Shown here: piece by piece, positions 1 through 6,744 of the stretch | How the letters are laid out: each line of letters begins with the position of its first letter | Position numbering within the stretch: the first letter of the stretch is position 1 | Source of the DNA: Betaproteobacteria bacterium | GTDB taxonomy: Bacteria > Pseudomonadota > Gammaproteobacteria > Burkholderiales > SG8-39 | Assembly: GCA_011391185.1 (NCBI GenBank) | Contig: JAABRB010000149.1 | Location: forward strand, 1 to 8,081 | Length of the DNA: 8,081 nucleotides | Direction of reading: 5' to 3' | The notes under the pieces: generated by a model | Databases searched by the model: none | Seen by the model: the letters and a program-made list of their open reading frames with translations, nothing else | Told to the model about the DNA's origin: nothing | Made by a program: the position numbers and the translations under genes

Positions 1-168
1 CCGGCGACGGTCGCGGTCGAGTTCCTCGTAGGCCGCGCTTACGGATTCGGCGAGTCTCTCAAGGTTGACCTCGCCGGTTGCGCCGGCCGCTCTTGCGAGC
101 TGCTTGGCAAGCAACTTGTGGGTCGGCTGACTCTTCAGTTGCCGCATGAGTAGTTGCAGTTCCAGCAT
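1..168 (-). CDS. N-terminal fragment of a FIST-associated signalling protein (probable histidine kinase or GGDEF protein), cut by the window edge
   Basis: The frame opens with ATG at 168-166 and stays open for all 56 codons to base 1, so the gene is 3'-truncated by the window. The fragment is hydrophilic and helical, with a leucine-rich start (MLELQLLMRQLK) and an ending that reads SAAYEELDRDRRR. A short leader of this kind, with an aromatic residue followed by E-x-D-x-D-R, is typical of the region just before PAS and kinase or GGDEF domains in proteins encoded next to FIST genes. No catalytic domain is inside the window, so kinase versus cyclase cannot be decided. A GGGAGA ribosome-binding site lies about 9 bases upstream of the start. 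The gene sits 30 bp after the FIST stop codon on the same strand, so the two are probably co-transcribed and act as sensor and transducer. Seen: open frame, motif, spacing. Inferred: function. Confidence 0.6.
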   Translation of the reverse strand, partial: MLELQLLMRQLKSQPTHKLLAKQLARAAGATGEVNLERLAESVSAAYEELDRDRRR

Positions 169-198
169 GAGTTCTGCTCTCCCGAGCAGCGCGCAGCG

Positions 199-1347
199 CT
201 AGGCGGCCTCGGCGATCGTCGTAACCGTCATGGTCTGGTTGTGGAGTTCACAGATCCCAGAGGCAGCATGCGGCGAAATCTCTCCATAGGAGTAGAACCC
301 GAGCCGTGGCATGCGCAGCCCAAGCTCGGCGCCGGCGGCCTCCACCTCATCGGCCGTGCGCTGACCCATGAGTAGGCGGCGCCCAATGCAGCTGACCAGG
401 ACCGCTACCGCATCGCCGTCCGCACGTTCACGGATGCCCGCGCAAGCCTGCCGCGCCGCGTCTGCGGCGCCCGCAACCAGGCGGTCGAAATTTCCGCGCA
501 TCAATTGGGCGCTCCAGCCCTGTGGCATGTCGCCGGCGAAGGTCATCGTCCGCGCCGCGCGGTCGACCGCCAGAACGGTGCGCACCACTTCGTGCTCCGG
601 GCGCAGGGGGTCGTGAATTTGGAGTGGAAACAGCAATGCCGTGCCGGGGAGGCCCTTGACCTCGTCCTCACCGAGATAGCGCTCGTAGAGATCGAGCGCC
701 GGTTCACCGTCCAGCTCGAGCAGAACATTGCCTGCCGAGCGCGTAATGCGCCGCCTTGGGCCGAACACGTCCCAGCCTCCGGCGCTGCCGTGGCCAATTC
801 GGATCGTTTTGCCATAAAAGCCGACAGCCGCCACCTCGTGGCTGCGAGGCGCGCGATCGGAGCCGACCAGGGTCTCGCCAAAGTTAGGGCCGTCGCCGGC
901 GAGACCGCCGGTCAGGGATATGTCGTGGCCGACCTTGCCCATGATCCCGGCGACCAGCTCGCTGCCATTGACGTTCAGCCCGTCGGAAAGGACGAAGATT
1001 CCGGCCAAATCGTCCGCAGCCAATTTCGCACCGATCGCTTCACCGCAGGCTCGCGAGGAGGTGGCGTTAGCTACCGGCTCGCAAACCACTTTTAGCTTGG
1101 TTGAATCAAACTGGAGTGCGACGCCGACGATCTCGTCGTCGCTTACGTCGTCGTTGCTGATTTGGCCGCCCGTGCTGCAGCCCATGACGTGAGCTCCCGG
1201 AAACAATTTTTGCAGCTCCCCGTATCGTGCGCCGTTCGCCAGCGTCTCGCGAGAGCCGAAAAAGAGAACTAGCTCGGGTTTGCTTAAAGTTTTTTTGTCA
1301 CGACGCCAGCCAGTGGCCTCGCCCCAAGACACTTGTTCGGTGCGCAT
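199..1347 (-). CDS. FIST-domain sensory protein (FIST_N plus FIST_C), possible NosP-like heme/NO sensor
   Basis: This 382-residue soluble protein has no signal peptide or membrane segment. FIST_N covers about residues 25-215, with GCSTGGQI (56-63), LSDGLNVNGSELVAGI (120-135) and TGGLAGDGPNF (146-156). FIST_C covers about 215-370 and ends with the family's diagnostic GFYSYGEISPH and CELHNQT (350-371). FIST proteins are cytoplasmic small-ligand sensors that pass signals to histidine kinases or cyclic-di-GMP enzymes; the NosP subgroup binds heme and nitric oxide and controls an adjacent kinase. Length and context fit NosP, and histidines are available (for example 53, 141, 170, 186, 245, 252, 360, 369), but which of them, if any, binds heme is not visible. 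I chose the ATG at 1347 because AAGGAA lies 8 bases upstream. A TTG at 1365 would add six residues but would overlap that ribosome-binding site. The downstream gene, 30 bp away, looks like the partner transducer. Confidence 0.9.
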   Translation of the reverse strand: MRTEQVSWGEATGWRRDKKTLSKPELVLFFGSRETLANGARYGELQKLFPGAHVMGCSTGGQISNDDVSDDEIVGVALQFDSTKLKVVCEPVANATSSRACGEAIGAKLAADDLAGIFVLSDGLNVNGSELVAGIMGKVGHDISLTGGLAGDGPNFGETLVGSDRAPRSHEVAAVGFYGKTIRIGHGSAGGWDVFGPRRRITRSAGNVLLELDGEPALDLYERYLGEDEVKGLPGTALLFPLQIHDPLRPEHEVVRTVLAVDRAARTMTFAGDMPQGWSAQLMRGNFDRLVAGAADAARQACAGIRERADGDAVAVLVSCIGRRLLMGQRTADEVEAAGAELGLRMPRLGFYSYGEISPHAASGICELHNQTMTVTTIAEAA

Positions 1348-1416
1348 TTTCGATTTCCTTTGCAAAAAAGGTCTAATGCGGGAATAAGATAGTCATGCGC
1401 TTCTTTCAGCGGCTGT

Positions 1417-1445
1417 AATTCATTCAGTTAATTTTCGCTTTCCAA
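1417..1445 (-). promoter_or_regulatory. Weak candidate promoter for the FIST/signalling gene pair
   Basis: The 140 bp between the TRAP permease stop and the FIST start is clearly more AT-rich than its surroundings. Reading the minus strand, TTGGAA (1445-1440) and TGAATT (1422-1417) are separated by 17 bases, matching a sigma-70-type layout with 4/6 and 3/6 consensus bases. The match is poor and other hexamers in this AT-rich stretch would score similarly. The region as a whole is the likely promoter of the two signalling genes; the exact boxes are a guess. No convincing terminator for the upstream operon was seen here. Confidence 0.2.
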
Positions 1446-1487
1446 AAATACTCACCTTGATCCCATCGTGCTGCGATGAGCCGGTTC

Positions 1488-3437
1488 TTACAGCAATACG
1501 AGGGTGAACCACGGGAAAATCATTAACAGAATGGTGACGAGCGTCATGACGACGACGAACGGACCCGAGCCGATGAACACGTCGCCGAGCGTGACATAGT
1601 TTGGCGGCAGCGTGCCCTTGACCACGAATACCGAGAGTCCGAACGGCGGCGTCAACAGCCCGATCTCGATGGCGACGATCGTCACGATACCGAACCAGAT
1701 TGGATCGGCATTCAAGGTCGCGGCGACCGGCAGCACGATCGGCAGCACAATCAGCATGATCGAGACGGAGTCGAGGATCATACCGAGGAACAGCAAAATC
1801 AGAAAATGGAAGGCCAGGAACATGGCCATGCCGACCTCGTAGTTCGTGATCACCGAACTAAGCTGCAACGGCAGGCCCGAAATCGTCAGCATGCGGCCGT
1901 AATTGTTCGCAGCGATGAAGAGGAACAGGATCGCGGCCGAGATGTAGCCGGTCTCCAGCACCACGTCGCGGATCACCCGGAACGAAAGTCTTTTTCGGAC
2001 CCCGGCGACGACGAAGGCCGCGAGCGCGCCAACGGCGCCGGCCTCGGTCGGGGTGAACACGCCGAGGTAGATACCGCCCATTACCACGGCGACGATTGCG
2101 ATCACCGGCAGTAATTGAACGAAGATCGCTCGCCAGGATATTTCCTCGAAGTCGAACGGCTTGGGCTCGCCGGTAAACTTCGGAAAAAATGTCGCGAGAA
2201 ATACGATGAGGATCGAATAGGCGATCGACAGCAGGATGCCAGGCAAGATTCCGGCGATGAACAGTTTGCCGATCGATGCCTCCGCGATCAGCCCATAAAT
2301 GATCATCAGGATGCTCGGCGGGATGAGCATGCCGAGCACCGAGCTTCCGGCCACGATGCCGACCGCGAAGCGTTTGGTATAACCGGTCTCGACCATGGGA
2401 AAGACCGAGATGCGGCTGAACACCGCGGCCGACGCCATGGAGCTGCCGGTGATCGAGGCGAAGATGGCGTTGGCCATGACGGTCGCGATGCCGAGGCCGC
2501 CTTTGACCTTGCGCAGAAGCGCGCACGAAACCACGAACGCGTCGCGGCCGACGTCGGCCTTGTCGAGCATGAGCCCCATGATTACGAACAGCGGCACCAC
2601 GCCAAATTCGTAGGAGCGGATGGTACCGCCCGCGGAAAGGCCGAGCGCATTCTCCGCTATCGTGAAATTGTCGCGCACGAACCAGATGCCGATCGAGGAA
2701 AGCGCTAGCAAAGCAAAGGCTATCGGCATGCCGATAGCGACGCCCACCACCAACCCGACCAGCGATATGATCGCGATCTGCACCGGCGTGAGCGCGGCTG
2801 AAGAGCTCGTGAAAAAGAACAGCACCACGGCCACAAAGAAGAGAACGATGGGAACGAAATCGCGCTTGACCGAGACCTGCGCCGCATCTGGCGCGGACGA
2901 TTGCCAGCGCAGTTCGCAGGCGGCACGGACGATGAAAATAACGCATTCGACGATCGCAATGCCGCAGCCGACGACGATGCCGAGCTTGAACGGCCACAGC
3001 TGGATCATGTAGGCGCCCGGCGCGCCGGTGAATTCGTCGGAGCGATAGGCCTGAGCAAAATCGCGCCATAGCCAAAGGAACATGAAGAGCAGCACGATGG
3101 CGCCGACGAGATAGAAGAATATCTCGGCCATGCGTGCGAGCGCCGGCCGGTGTGCGGCCCAGTAACTCATGATGAAATCGGCGCGGATCAACCGGCCGTC
3201 GCGGATGGTGCTGCCGAACTGCAAGAACACGGCGGTCACGATCAGATTGGCGATGATCTCGGCCACGCCGCCGATCGGCGCGTTGAAGAAGAAGCGCATG
3301 AAAATGTCGGCGCAGATCATCAGCATCATGAACAGGATGCTGAACGAGGCGACATAGGAGAGCGAGGACGGGATCAGCGAATAAAGCTGCGCCGCCCGGC
3401 CGAACGCGCCCGTCGCTGATGATGGAATGGCAGTCAT
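1488..3437 (-). CDS. TRAP transporter fused permease, DctQ small subunit plus DctM large subunit
   Basis: This 649-residue inner-membrane protein joins the two TRAP membrane subunits in one chain. Residues about 25-175 are the four-helix DctQ-like part, with FMRFFFNAPIGGVAEI (46-61) and the loop TIRDGRLIRADF (77-88). After a polar linker (about 178-192), residues about 193-649 form the DctM transport domain. Its landmarks are GSSMASAAV (331-339), IPPSILMIIYG (372-382), TPTEAGAVGA (462-471), LDSVSIMLIVLPIVLP (555-570) and LLTPPFGLSVFVVKG (594-608). TRAP permeases import organic acids using a sodium or proton gradient and take the solute from the periplasmic receptor encoded just upstream. The length is close to the sum of a normal DctQ and DctM, so nothing is missing. 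The ATG at 3437 has only a distant AAGGGG about 14 bases upstream, so translation may be weak. A strong hairpin lies in the 93 bp gap between the receptor and this gene. Confidence 0.95.
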   Translation of the reverse strand: MTAIPSSATGAFGRAAQLYSLIPSSLSYVASFSILFMMLMICADIFMRFFFNAPIGGVAEIIANLIVTAVFLQFGSTIRDGRLIRADFIMSYWAAHRPALARMAEIFFYLVGAIVLLFMFLWLWRDFAQAYRSDEFTGAPGAYMIQLWPFKLGIVVGCGIAIVECVIFIVRAACELRWQSSAPDAAQVSVKRDFVPIVLFFVAVVLFFFTSSSAALTPVQIAIISLVGLVVGVAIGMPIAFALLALSSIGIWFVRDNFTIAENALGLSAGGTIRSYEFGVVPLFVIMGLMLDKADVGRDAFVVSCALLRKVKGGLGIATVMANAIFASITGSSMASAAVFSRISVFPMVETGYTKRFAVGIVAGSSVLGMLIPPSILMIIYGLIAEASIGKLFIAGILPGILLSIAYSILIVFLATFFPKFTGEPKPFDFEEISWRAIFVQLLPVIAIVAVVMGGIYLGVFTPTEAGAVGALAAFVVAGVRKRLSFRVIRDVVLETGYISAAILFLFIAANNYGRMLTISGLPLQLSSVITNYEVGMAMFLAFHFLILLFLGMILDSVSIMLIVLPIVLPVAATLNADPIWFGIVTIVAIEIGLLTPPFGLSVFVVKGTLPPNYVTLGDVFIGSGPFVVVMTLVTILLMIFPWFTLVLL

Positions 3438-3465
3438 CCCGGCTTGGCTCGAACCCCTTAACGCC

Positions 3466-3505
3466 CCTGCCCGTCACCGCTTCACGCGAAGCGATGACGG
3501 GCAGG
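3466..3505 (-). repeat. 18-bp-stem inverted repeat between TRAP receptor and permease genes (mRNA-stabilising or attenuating hairpin)
   Basis: The arms are CCTGCCCGTCACCGCTTC (3466-3483) and GAAGCGATGACGGGCAGG (3488-3505), around a 4-base loop. They are complementary at 17 of 18 positions. In RNA transcribed from the minus strand, which is the operon direction, the odd position becomes a U-G wobble, giving a fully paired stem with loop GCGU. In plus-strand RNA it would be a C-A mismatch. The hairpin starts 25 bases after the receptor stop and ends 28 bases before the permease start. No U-run follows, so a standard terminator is unlikely. It may protect the receptor mRNA or reduce read-through, keeping receptor above permease, or it may be one copy of a dispersed palindromic repeat. 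Confidence 0.8.
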
Positions 3506-3530
3506 AAATCTTCCATTCAGTCGCGCCAGC

Positions 3531-4610
3531 TCAGGCGTACTTGTCCCAGTCACGAAGCGGCTTGCCGCCGTGAGCGCGAACCGTGTTCATGAACTCGGCA
3601 AGGATCGGCTTGGCCTGGATGCCCCGCTTCTCGAGGTTCTCGACCCAGAGCTTGCCGAGCGGCGCGATGCTGTCGACCCATTTCTTACGGTTAGCCTCGG
3701 ACATCTTGGAGGACTTGGCGCCGGCAGCGACCATGCCCTTCATCGCCGCCTCGAGCCGGATACCGATGAGGCGCGCGTTCTCTGTGCTGTATTCGCGGCC
3801 GAGCGCGCGCAGAACCTTCTGCACGTCTGGCGGCATTTTGTTGAACGATGCGGCGTTCATGGCGGAGCCGCCGAAGGTCAACGGCCCGGTATCGACCTCG
3901 GTGATGAACGGCGCGACCTCGTGGATCTTGAGCGGCCAGGCGCCAGTGGCGATCAGGATCACGCCGTCGGCGATACCGGTCTGCAGCTGCGAATACATTT
4001 GCGGCAGGCCGGACACAACCAGCGTAGCGCCGAGCGCCTGAATCCACGGCGCGCACACCGGCGCGCCGAGCATCTTCTTGCCCTTCATGTCGTCGAGCGA
4101 GTTGACCGGAAATTTCGTGAACAGATGATAGCCGTCCGATACGCAGGCACCGAAACAGACGACCTTGTTGTCGGCCCATTCCTTCTGCACCGCCGCGTTC
4201 TTGTCGTTCAGCACGTTCATCACGTCGACGGCCTGCTTCACGCTGTTGGTGGTGAACGGCGTCGAGTACATGATGTTCTGCAGCGGCAGCTTGGCCGGCT
4301 CCCACAGCGCGCCGATCCAGCCAATATCGGTGATGCCGTTGGTGACGGCGGTGAGCGTGTCCTGGAAACCATAGAGCGAGCCGCCGAAGGCCTCGGTCCA
4401 GGTAATTCGATATTTGCTGCCCGCAGCTTCGAGCTGCTTGTTCGATTTCTCGACCATGATCGTCTTCAGCGGCTCGACCCAGGGGATCGCGACCGGATGG
4501 CTCGAGGCGATGGTGAGCTTGATGGCCTCCTGAGCGAAGGCAGGGCGGATGTGGGGCGCTGCGATGGATACGGCCGCGCCGGCGAGCAGCGTGCGTCTGG
4601 AAAGTTTCAT
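3531..4610 (-). CDS. TRAP transporter solute-binding receptor, DctP family
   Basis: This is a 359-residue periplasmic receptor that would deliver an organic solute to the fused permease encoded next. The N-terminus MKLSRRTLLAGAAVSIAA is a signal peptide with a twin-arginine-like SRRTLL motif, and cleavage is likely after AFA at residue 26. The DctP fold is seen from KLTIASSHP (31) through the GGSLYG segment (76-81), GITDIGW (92-98) and the central YSQLQTGIADGVI (206-218) to the C-terminal helices. In most DctP proteins a K-G-x-K-[IV]-R segment supplies the arginine that binds the ligand carboxylate. Here the matching stretch is KGKKMLGAP (176-184), with leucine 181 at the arginine position, so ligand binding may differ. 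Three cysteines (152, 156, 186) are unusual for a periplasmic receptor. The start at 4610 is fixed by GGAGG ending 5 bases upstream; the frame extends further upstream without a better signal. The ligand is unknown. Confidence 0.93.
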   Translation of the reverse strand: MKLSRRTLLAGAAVSIAAPHIRPAFAQEAIKLTIASSHPVAIPWVEPLKTIMVEKSNKQLEAAGSKYRITWTEAFGGSLYGFQDTLTAVTNGITDIGWIGALWEPAKLPLQNIMYSTPFTTNSVKQAVDVMNVLNDKNAAVQKEWADNKVVCFGACVSDGYHLFTKFPVNSLDDMKGKKMLGAPVCAPWIQALGATLVVSGLPQMYSQLQTGIADGVILIATGAWPLKIHEVAPFITEVDTGPLTFGGSAMNAASFNKMPPDVQKVLRALGREYSTENARLIGIRLEAAMKGMVAAGAKSSKMSEANRKKWVDSIAPLGKLWVENLEKRGIQAKPILAEFMNTVRAHGGKPLRDWDKYA

Positions 4611-4696
4611 TGGTTCCTCCCGAATTCTCTTGTTCTTGGAAACTGGCGTCAGTTCATCACTCCCGGCCGGAGGTGACAAGGCGACGTTCAGCCTAA

Positions 4697-4728
4697 CAGC
4701 GCGTAGGGCAGCGGCCCACGCACGGCTG
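4697..4728 (-). repeat. GC-rich imperfect hairpin between the hydratase and receptor genes
   Basis: In the operon direction, GCGTGGGC and GCCCTACGC pair across a CGCT loop with one bulged T, and CAGC/GCTG can extend the stem beyond a 3-base bulge. The hairpin begins 14 bases after the hydratase stop. No T-run follows. It may mark mRNA processing or partial termination before the receptor gene, but a GC-rich stretch can give such pairing by chance. Confidence 0.35.
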
Positions 4729-4742
4729 GGGTAGTTCGGAGA

Positions 4743-5456
4743 TCATCCGCGAGAGAACCGAACGCTGACGCTGCCCACCGCGGCAAGCTCAAACCGGACG
4801 CTTTCGTCGTTGGCCTCGATGAACAGCGGCGGGACGACCGAGCCGATGATGATGAACTCGCCGGCCCTGAGCCGCTCGCCGAACGCCGCCAGCATGTCGG
4901 CCACGTGACGCACGAGAGCAATCGGCTCGCCGGTATTGGCCGTTATGTCGGAGGTCTGGGCGATTTCGGTGCCACCGCGGAAGACGCGGCCGGTGAGACC
5001 TTGAAGATTTGCACCCGCGCGCGACCGGTCGGGTGCGCCCAAGACGACATGACGCTGGAAGATATTGCCGGCGAGGACGGCTTCCAGCGTGTCCGGCTCC
5101 GGCGGAGGATCGAGATCGGCAAGCTCGATGGCGGGGCCGATGCTCGCGATCGCAGCTTTCACGGCGTTGGTGTCCGCACCGGCCGGCAAATCCGCGCCCA
5201 TGTAGACGGCGATCTCGGGCTCCGCCACCGGCTTGGTCCAGCCGGCGAGCGAAACTGACCCGCCGCTCTCTATCCGCGCGCGGTCGGTGAGAAAGCCGAC
5301 GAGCGGCTTTTCAATTCCGAGCCGCTGCATGATCGCTGGCGCGCCGAAGCCGACTTTCCAGCCGATTTGCTTTTCGCCTGCGGCGAGGCGCTCGCGCCGC
5401 CAGGCGAGCTGCTGCTCCATGCCACGGCGGACGCGGGGATCGTCCCAGGCGCTCAT
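4743..5456 (-). CDS. 2-keto-4-pentenoate hydratase / fumarylacetoacetate hydrolase-family enzyme (MhpD-like)
   Basis: This 237-residue cytoplasmic enzyme belongs to the MhpD/HpaH branch of the FAH fold. These enzymes use a divalent metal to add water to 2-keto-4-enoates, or act as related decarboxylases, in ring-cleavage and organic-acid catabolism. Visible landmarks are IGWKVGF (31-37), PLVGFLTD (51-58), AEPEIAVYM (78-86) with the E-x-E metal pair E79/E81, PAIELADLD (108-116) with the third ligand E111, LAGNIFQRHVVLG (128-140), and AGEFIIIGSVVPP (198-210). The chain is somewhat shorter than the usual 260-270 residues because the N-terminus is reduced. The first residues read through without signs of a frameshift. 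The ATG at 5456 overlaps the upstream cupin stop as ATGA, indicating translational coupling. Hydratase, decarboxylase and hydrolase cannot be separated from sequence alone. With the dehydrogenase, cupin and TRAP genes it likely works on the imported acid. Confidence 0.85.
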   Translation of the reverse strand: MSAWDDPRVRRGMEQQLAWRRERLAAGEKQIGWKVGFGAPAIMQRLGIEKPLVGFLTDRARIESGGSVSLAGWTKPVAEPEIAVYMGADLPAGADTNAVKAAIASIGPAIELADLDPPPEPDTLEAVLAGNIFQRHVVLGAPDRSRAGANLQGLTGRVFRGGTEIAQTSDITANTGEPIALVRHVADMLAAFGERLRAGEFIIIGSVVPPLFIEANDESVRFELAAVGSVSVRFSRG

Positions 5457-5863
5457 CGGTGGCTGGCCGGATCGACTTCATAGCCGGAGGCCTCGATGGA
5501 GCCCGCGCCCATCCAGCCCCACACCAGCACCACATCCTCGCTCGAGGTGTTGTTGAAGCCGTGCCAGCAGCCGCGTGGCGAATAGACCACATCGCCCTCG
5601 CCCGAAGGCTTCTCGCCGCTGTCGGTGTAGATCATGCCGTGGCCCTTGAGCACGATGAAGAACTCGTCGCAATTGTGGTGGCGGTGGTTCTCGTGGCGCG
5701 CGCCGGGTTTGAGCACGGTCCAGCCGACCACATTGTCGGCGCCGGCCGACTTCTTGTCGATCAGGAATTGCACCTGCATGTCGACCCAGCCGTCCTTGCG
5801 CTTGAGGCCTTCGACCTTCGGCACGTTCTTCATGTTGGTGCGGTACATTTTCGGATTGCTCAT
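5453..5863 (-). CDS. Single-domain cupin protein, metal-binding
   Basis: This 136-residue protein has one cupin barrel with both classical motifs intact. Motif 1, G-x5-H-x-H-x4-E-x6-G, is matched by G54, H60, H62, E67 and G74. Motif 2, G-x5-P-x-G-x2-H-x3-N, is matched by G90, P96, G98, H101 and N105. H60, H62, E67 and H101 are therefore the expected ligands of a divalent metal such as Fe or Mn. Such proteins may be dioxygenases, isomerases, epimerases or lyases acting on small acids, and the reaction cannot be chosen here. The start at 5863 is supported by GGAGGG 8 bases upstream. The frame extends upstream to 5941, but that part overlaps the dehydrogenase coding region and reads as low-complexity arginine-rich sequence. 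The gene overlaps both neighbours by 4 bases (ATGA at 5860-5863 and 5453-5456), so it is probably translated in step with the dehydrogenase and hydratase and used in the same pathway. Confidence 0.88.
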   Translation of the reverse strand: MSNPKMYRTNMKNVPKVEGLKRKDGWVDMQVQFLIDKKSAGADNVVGWTVLKPGARHENHRHHNCDEFFIVLKGHGMIYTDSGEKPSGEGDVVYSPRGCWHGFNNTSSEDVVLVWGWMGAGSIEASGYEVDPASHR

Positions 5864-6744
5864 TTCGATTGCCCTCCCAGCCGGCGATAGGCTTCGTGCG
5901 CGATGACGAAATCGTTCTTGTCGAGGCCGAGGCCGCGGCATGTATTCATCATCTCGTTGGCGGCGGCGGCGAGCGGCGTCGGGCTGCCGAGCTTGCGTGC
6001 GAGCTCCAGCACCAGAAGCATGTCCTTCTGCTGCAACGTCACGTCGGCGAGCGGCACCTTAGGCATTTTTCCTTCGAGGATGAAGGGCCCGCGATAGCCG
6101 AGCACGGGCGAAGCGGCGACGCTCTTCAGGATAGCGTCGAGTGCCGCTTCGCGCGTGACCCCGCCCTTCTCCGCAAGCGCGACCGCCTCGCCGAACGCGA
6201 TCACCTCGACCATGAGCAGCAGATTCACCGCGAGCTTCATTGTGACCGCGAGCCCGCTCTCGCCGATGTAGGTGACTTTGGGGCCGATCAGCAGCAGCAC
6301 GTCGCGTACGCGCTCGAACGAATCCTTGTCGCCGCCGACCATGACCGAGGCATTGCCCTGCACGACGGTGACGGGACTGCCGGAGATCGGTGCGTCGAGC
6401 ATGAACCTACCGGCTTTGGCGAATTCGGCGGCGATGGATTTGCTCACCTCCGGCGCTATCGTGCTCATGTCGAGGAAAACGCAACCCTTAGCGAGTCCGC
6501 TGAGAACGCCCTGCTCGCCAAGCGCCACTTTCCGCACCGCTTCGCCATCGGTGACGATGCAAAAGACGATTTCGGATTGTTTGGCCAGAGCGCGCGGGCT
6601 GTCGGCCCATTTCATTCCGCCTTTGAGAAGCGGCTCAGCTTTGTCGCGGCTCCGGTTCCAGCCGGTGACCGTGTGGCCGCCGGCGATGAGCCGCGGAACG
6701 ATGAGCGCCCCCATGGCGCCGAGGCCGATGAATCCGATTCGCAC
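5860..6744 (-). CDS. NAD(P)-dependent beta-hydroxyacid dehydrogenase (3-hydroxyisobutyrate dehydrogenase / tartronate semialdehyde reductase family)
   Basis: This 294-residue cytoplasmic enzyme has the usual length for the family. The N-terminal Rossmann domain opens with MRIGFIGLGAMG, and WNRS (29-32) at the end of the second strand suggests an NADP-type pocket, though this is not decisive. The substrate loop DAPISGSPVTVVQGNASVMV (117-136) replaces the common SGG with SGS at 121-123. The catalytic lysine is K170 in MKLAVN, with N174, and K240 lies in the C-terminal LQQKDM segment. The family reversibly oxidises beta-hydroxy acids to semialdehydes; which acid is used here is unknown. The start is GTG at 6744, supported by AGAGGA about 8 bases upstream. 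It is the first gene of the minus-strand operon, its stop overlaps the cupin start as ATGA, and it faces the YeeE pair across an 83 bp divergent gap. Confidence 0.92.
   Translation of the reverse strand: MRIGFIGLGAMGALIVPRLIAGGHTVTGWNRSRDKAEPLLKGGMKWADSPRALAKQSEIVFCIVTDGEAVRKVALGEQGVLSGLAKGCVFLDMSTIAPEVSKSIAAEFAKAGRFMLDAPISGSPVTVVQGNASVMVGGDKDSFERVRDVLLLIGPKVTYIGESGLAVTMKLAVNLLLMVEVIAFGEAVALAEKGGVTREAALDAILKSVAASPVLGYRGPFILEGKMPKVPLADVTLQQKDMLLVLELARKLGSPTPLAAAANEMMNTCRGLGLDKNDFVIAHEAYRRLGGQSK

Noticed and set aside
1348..1365. Six-residue longer FIST start at a TTG codon
   Set aside because: The extension covers the AAGGAA ribosome-binding site that serves the ATG at 1347, and TTG is a rare start.
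1464..1478. Possible terminator hairpin after the permease gene (CATCG/CGATG arms, 5-base loop)
   Set aside because: The stem is only 5 bp with moderate GC content and no immediate T-run in the operon direction. Chance pairing is likely.
1858..3516. A 552-codon open frame on the minus strand overlapping the TRAP permease
   Set aside because: It is a frame shadow of the permease gene. Its translation is rich in arginine, histidine and alanine with no recognisable domain, while the overlapping frame gives a clean DctQM protein.
4640..4653. AACTG/CAGTT inverted repeat upstream of the receptor start
   Set aside because: Arms are only 5 bases and do not extend. There is no second copy and no nearby regulator gene to support an operator.
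3570..4676. A 368-codon open frame on the plus strand opposite the receptor gene
   Set aside because: Antisense shadow typical of GC-rich DNA. It is rich in arginine, histidine and aspartate without motifs, and the minus-strand frame encodes a clear DctP with signal peptide and ribosome-binding site.
4611..4679. Upstream in-frame extension of the receptor (23 more residues)
   Set aside because: It would place the signal peptide internally, and the GGAGG before the ATG at 4610 would lie inside the coding region. The shorter start gives a standard signal peptide at the N-terminus.
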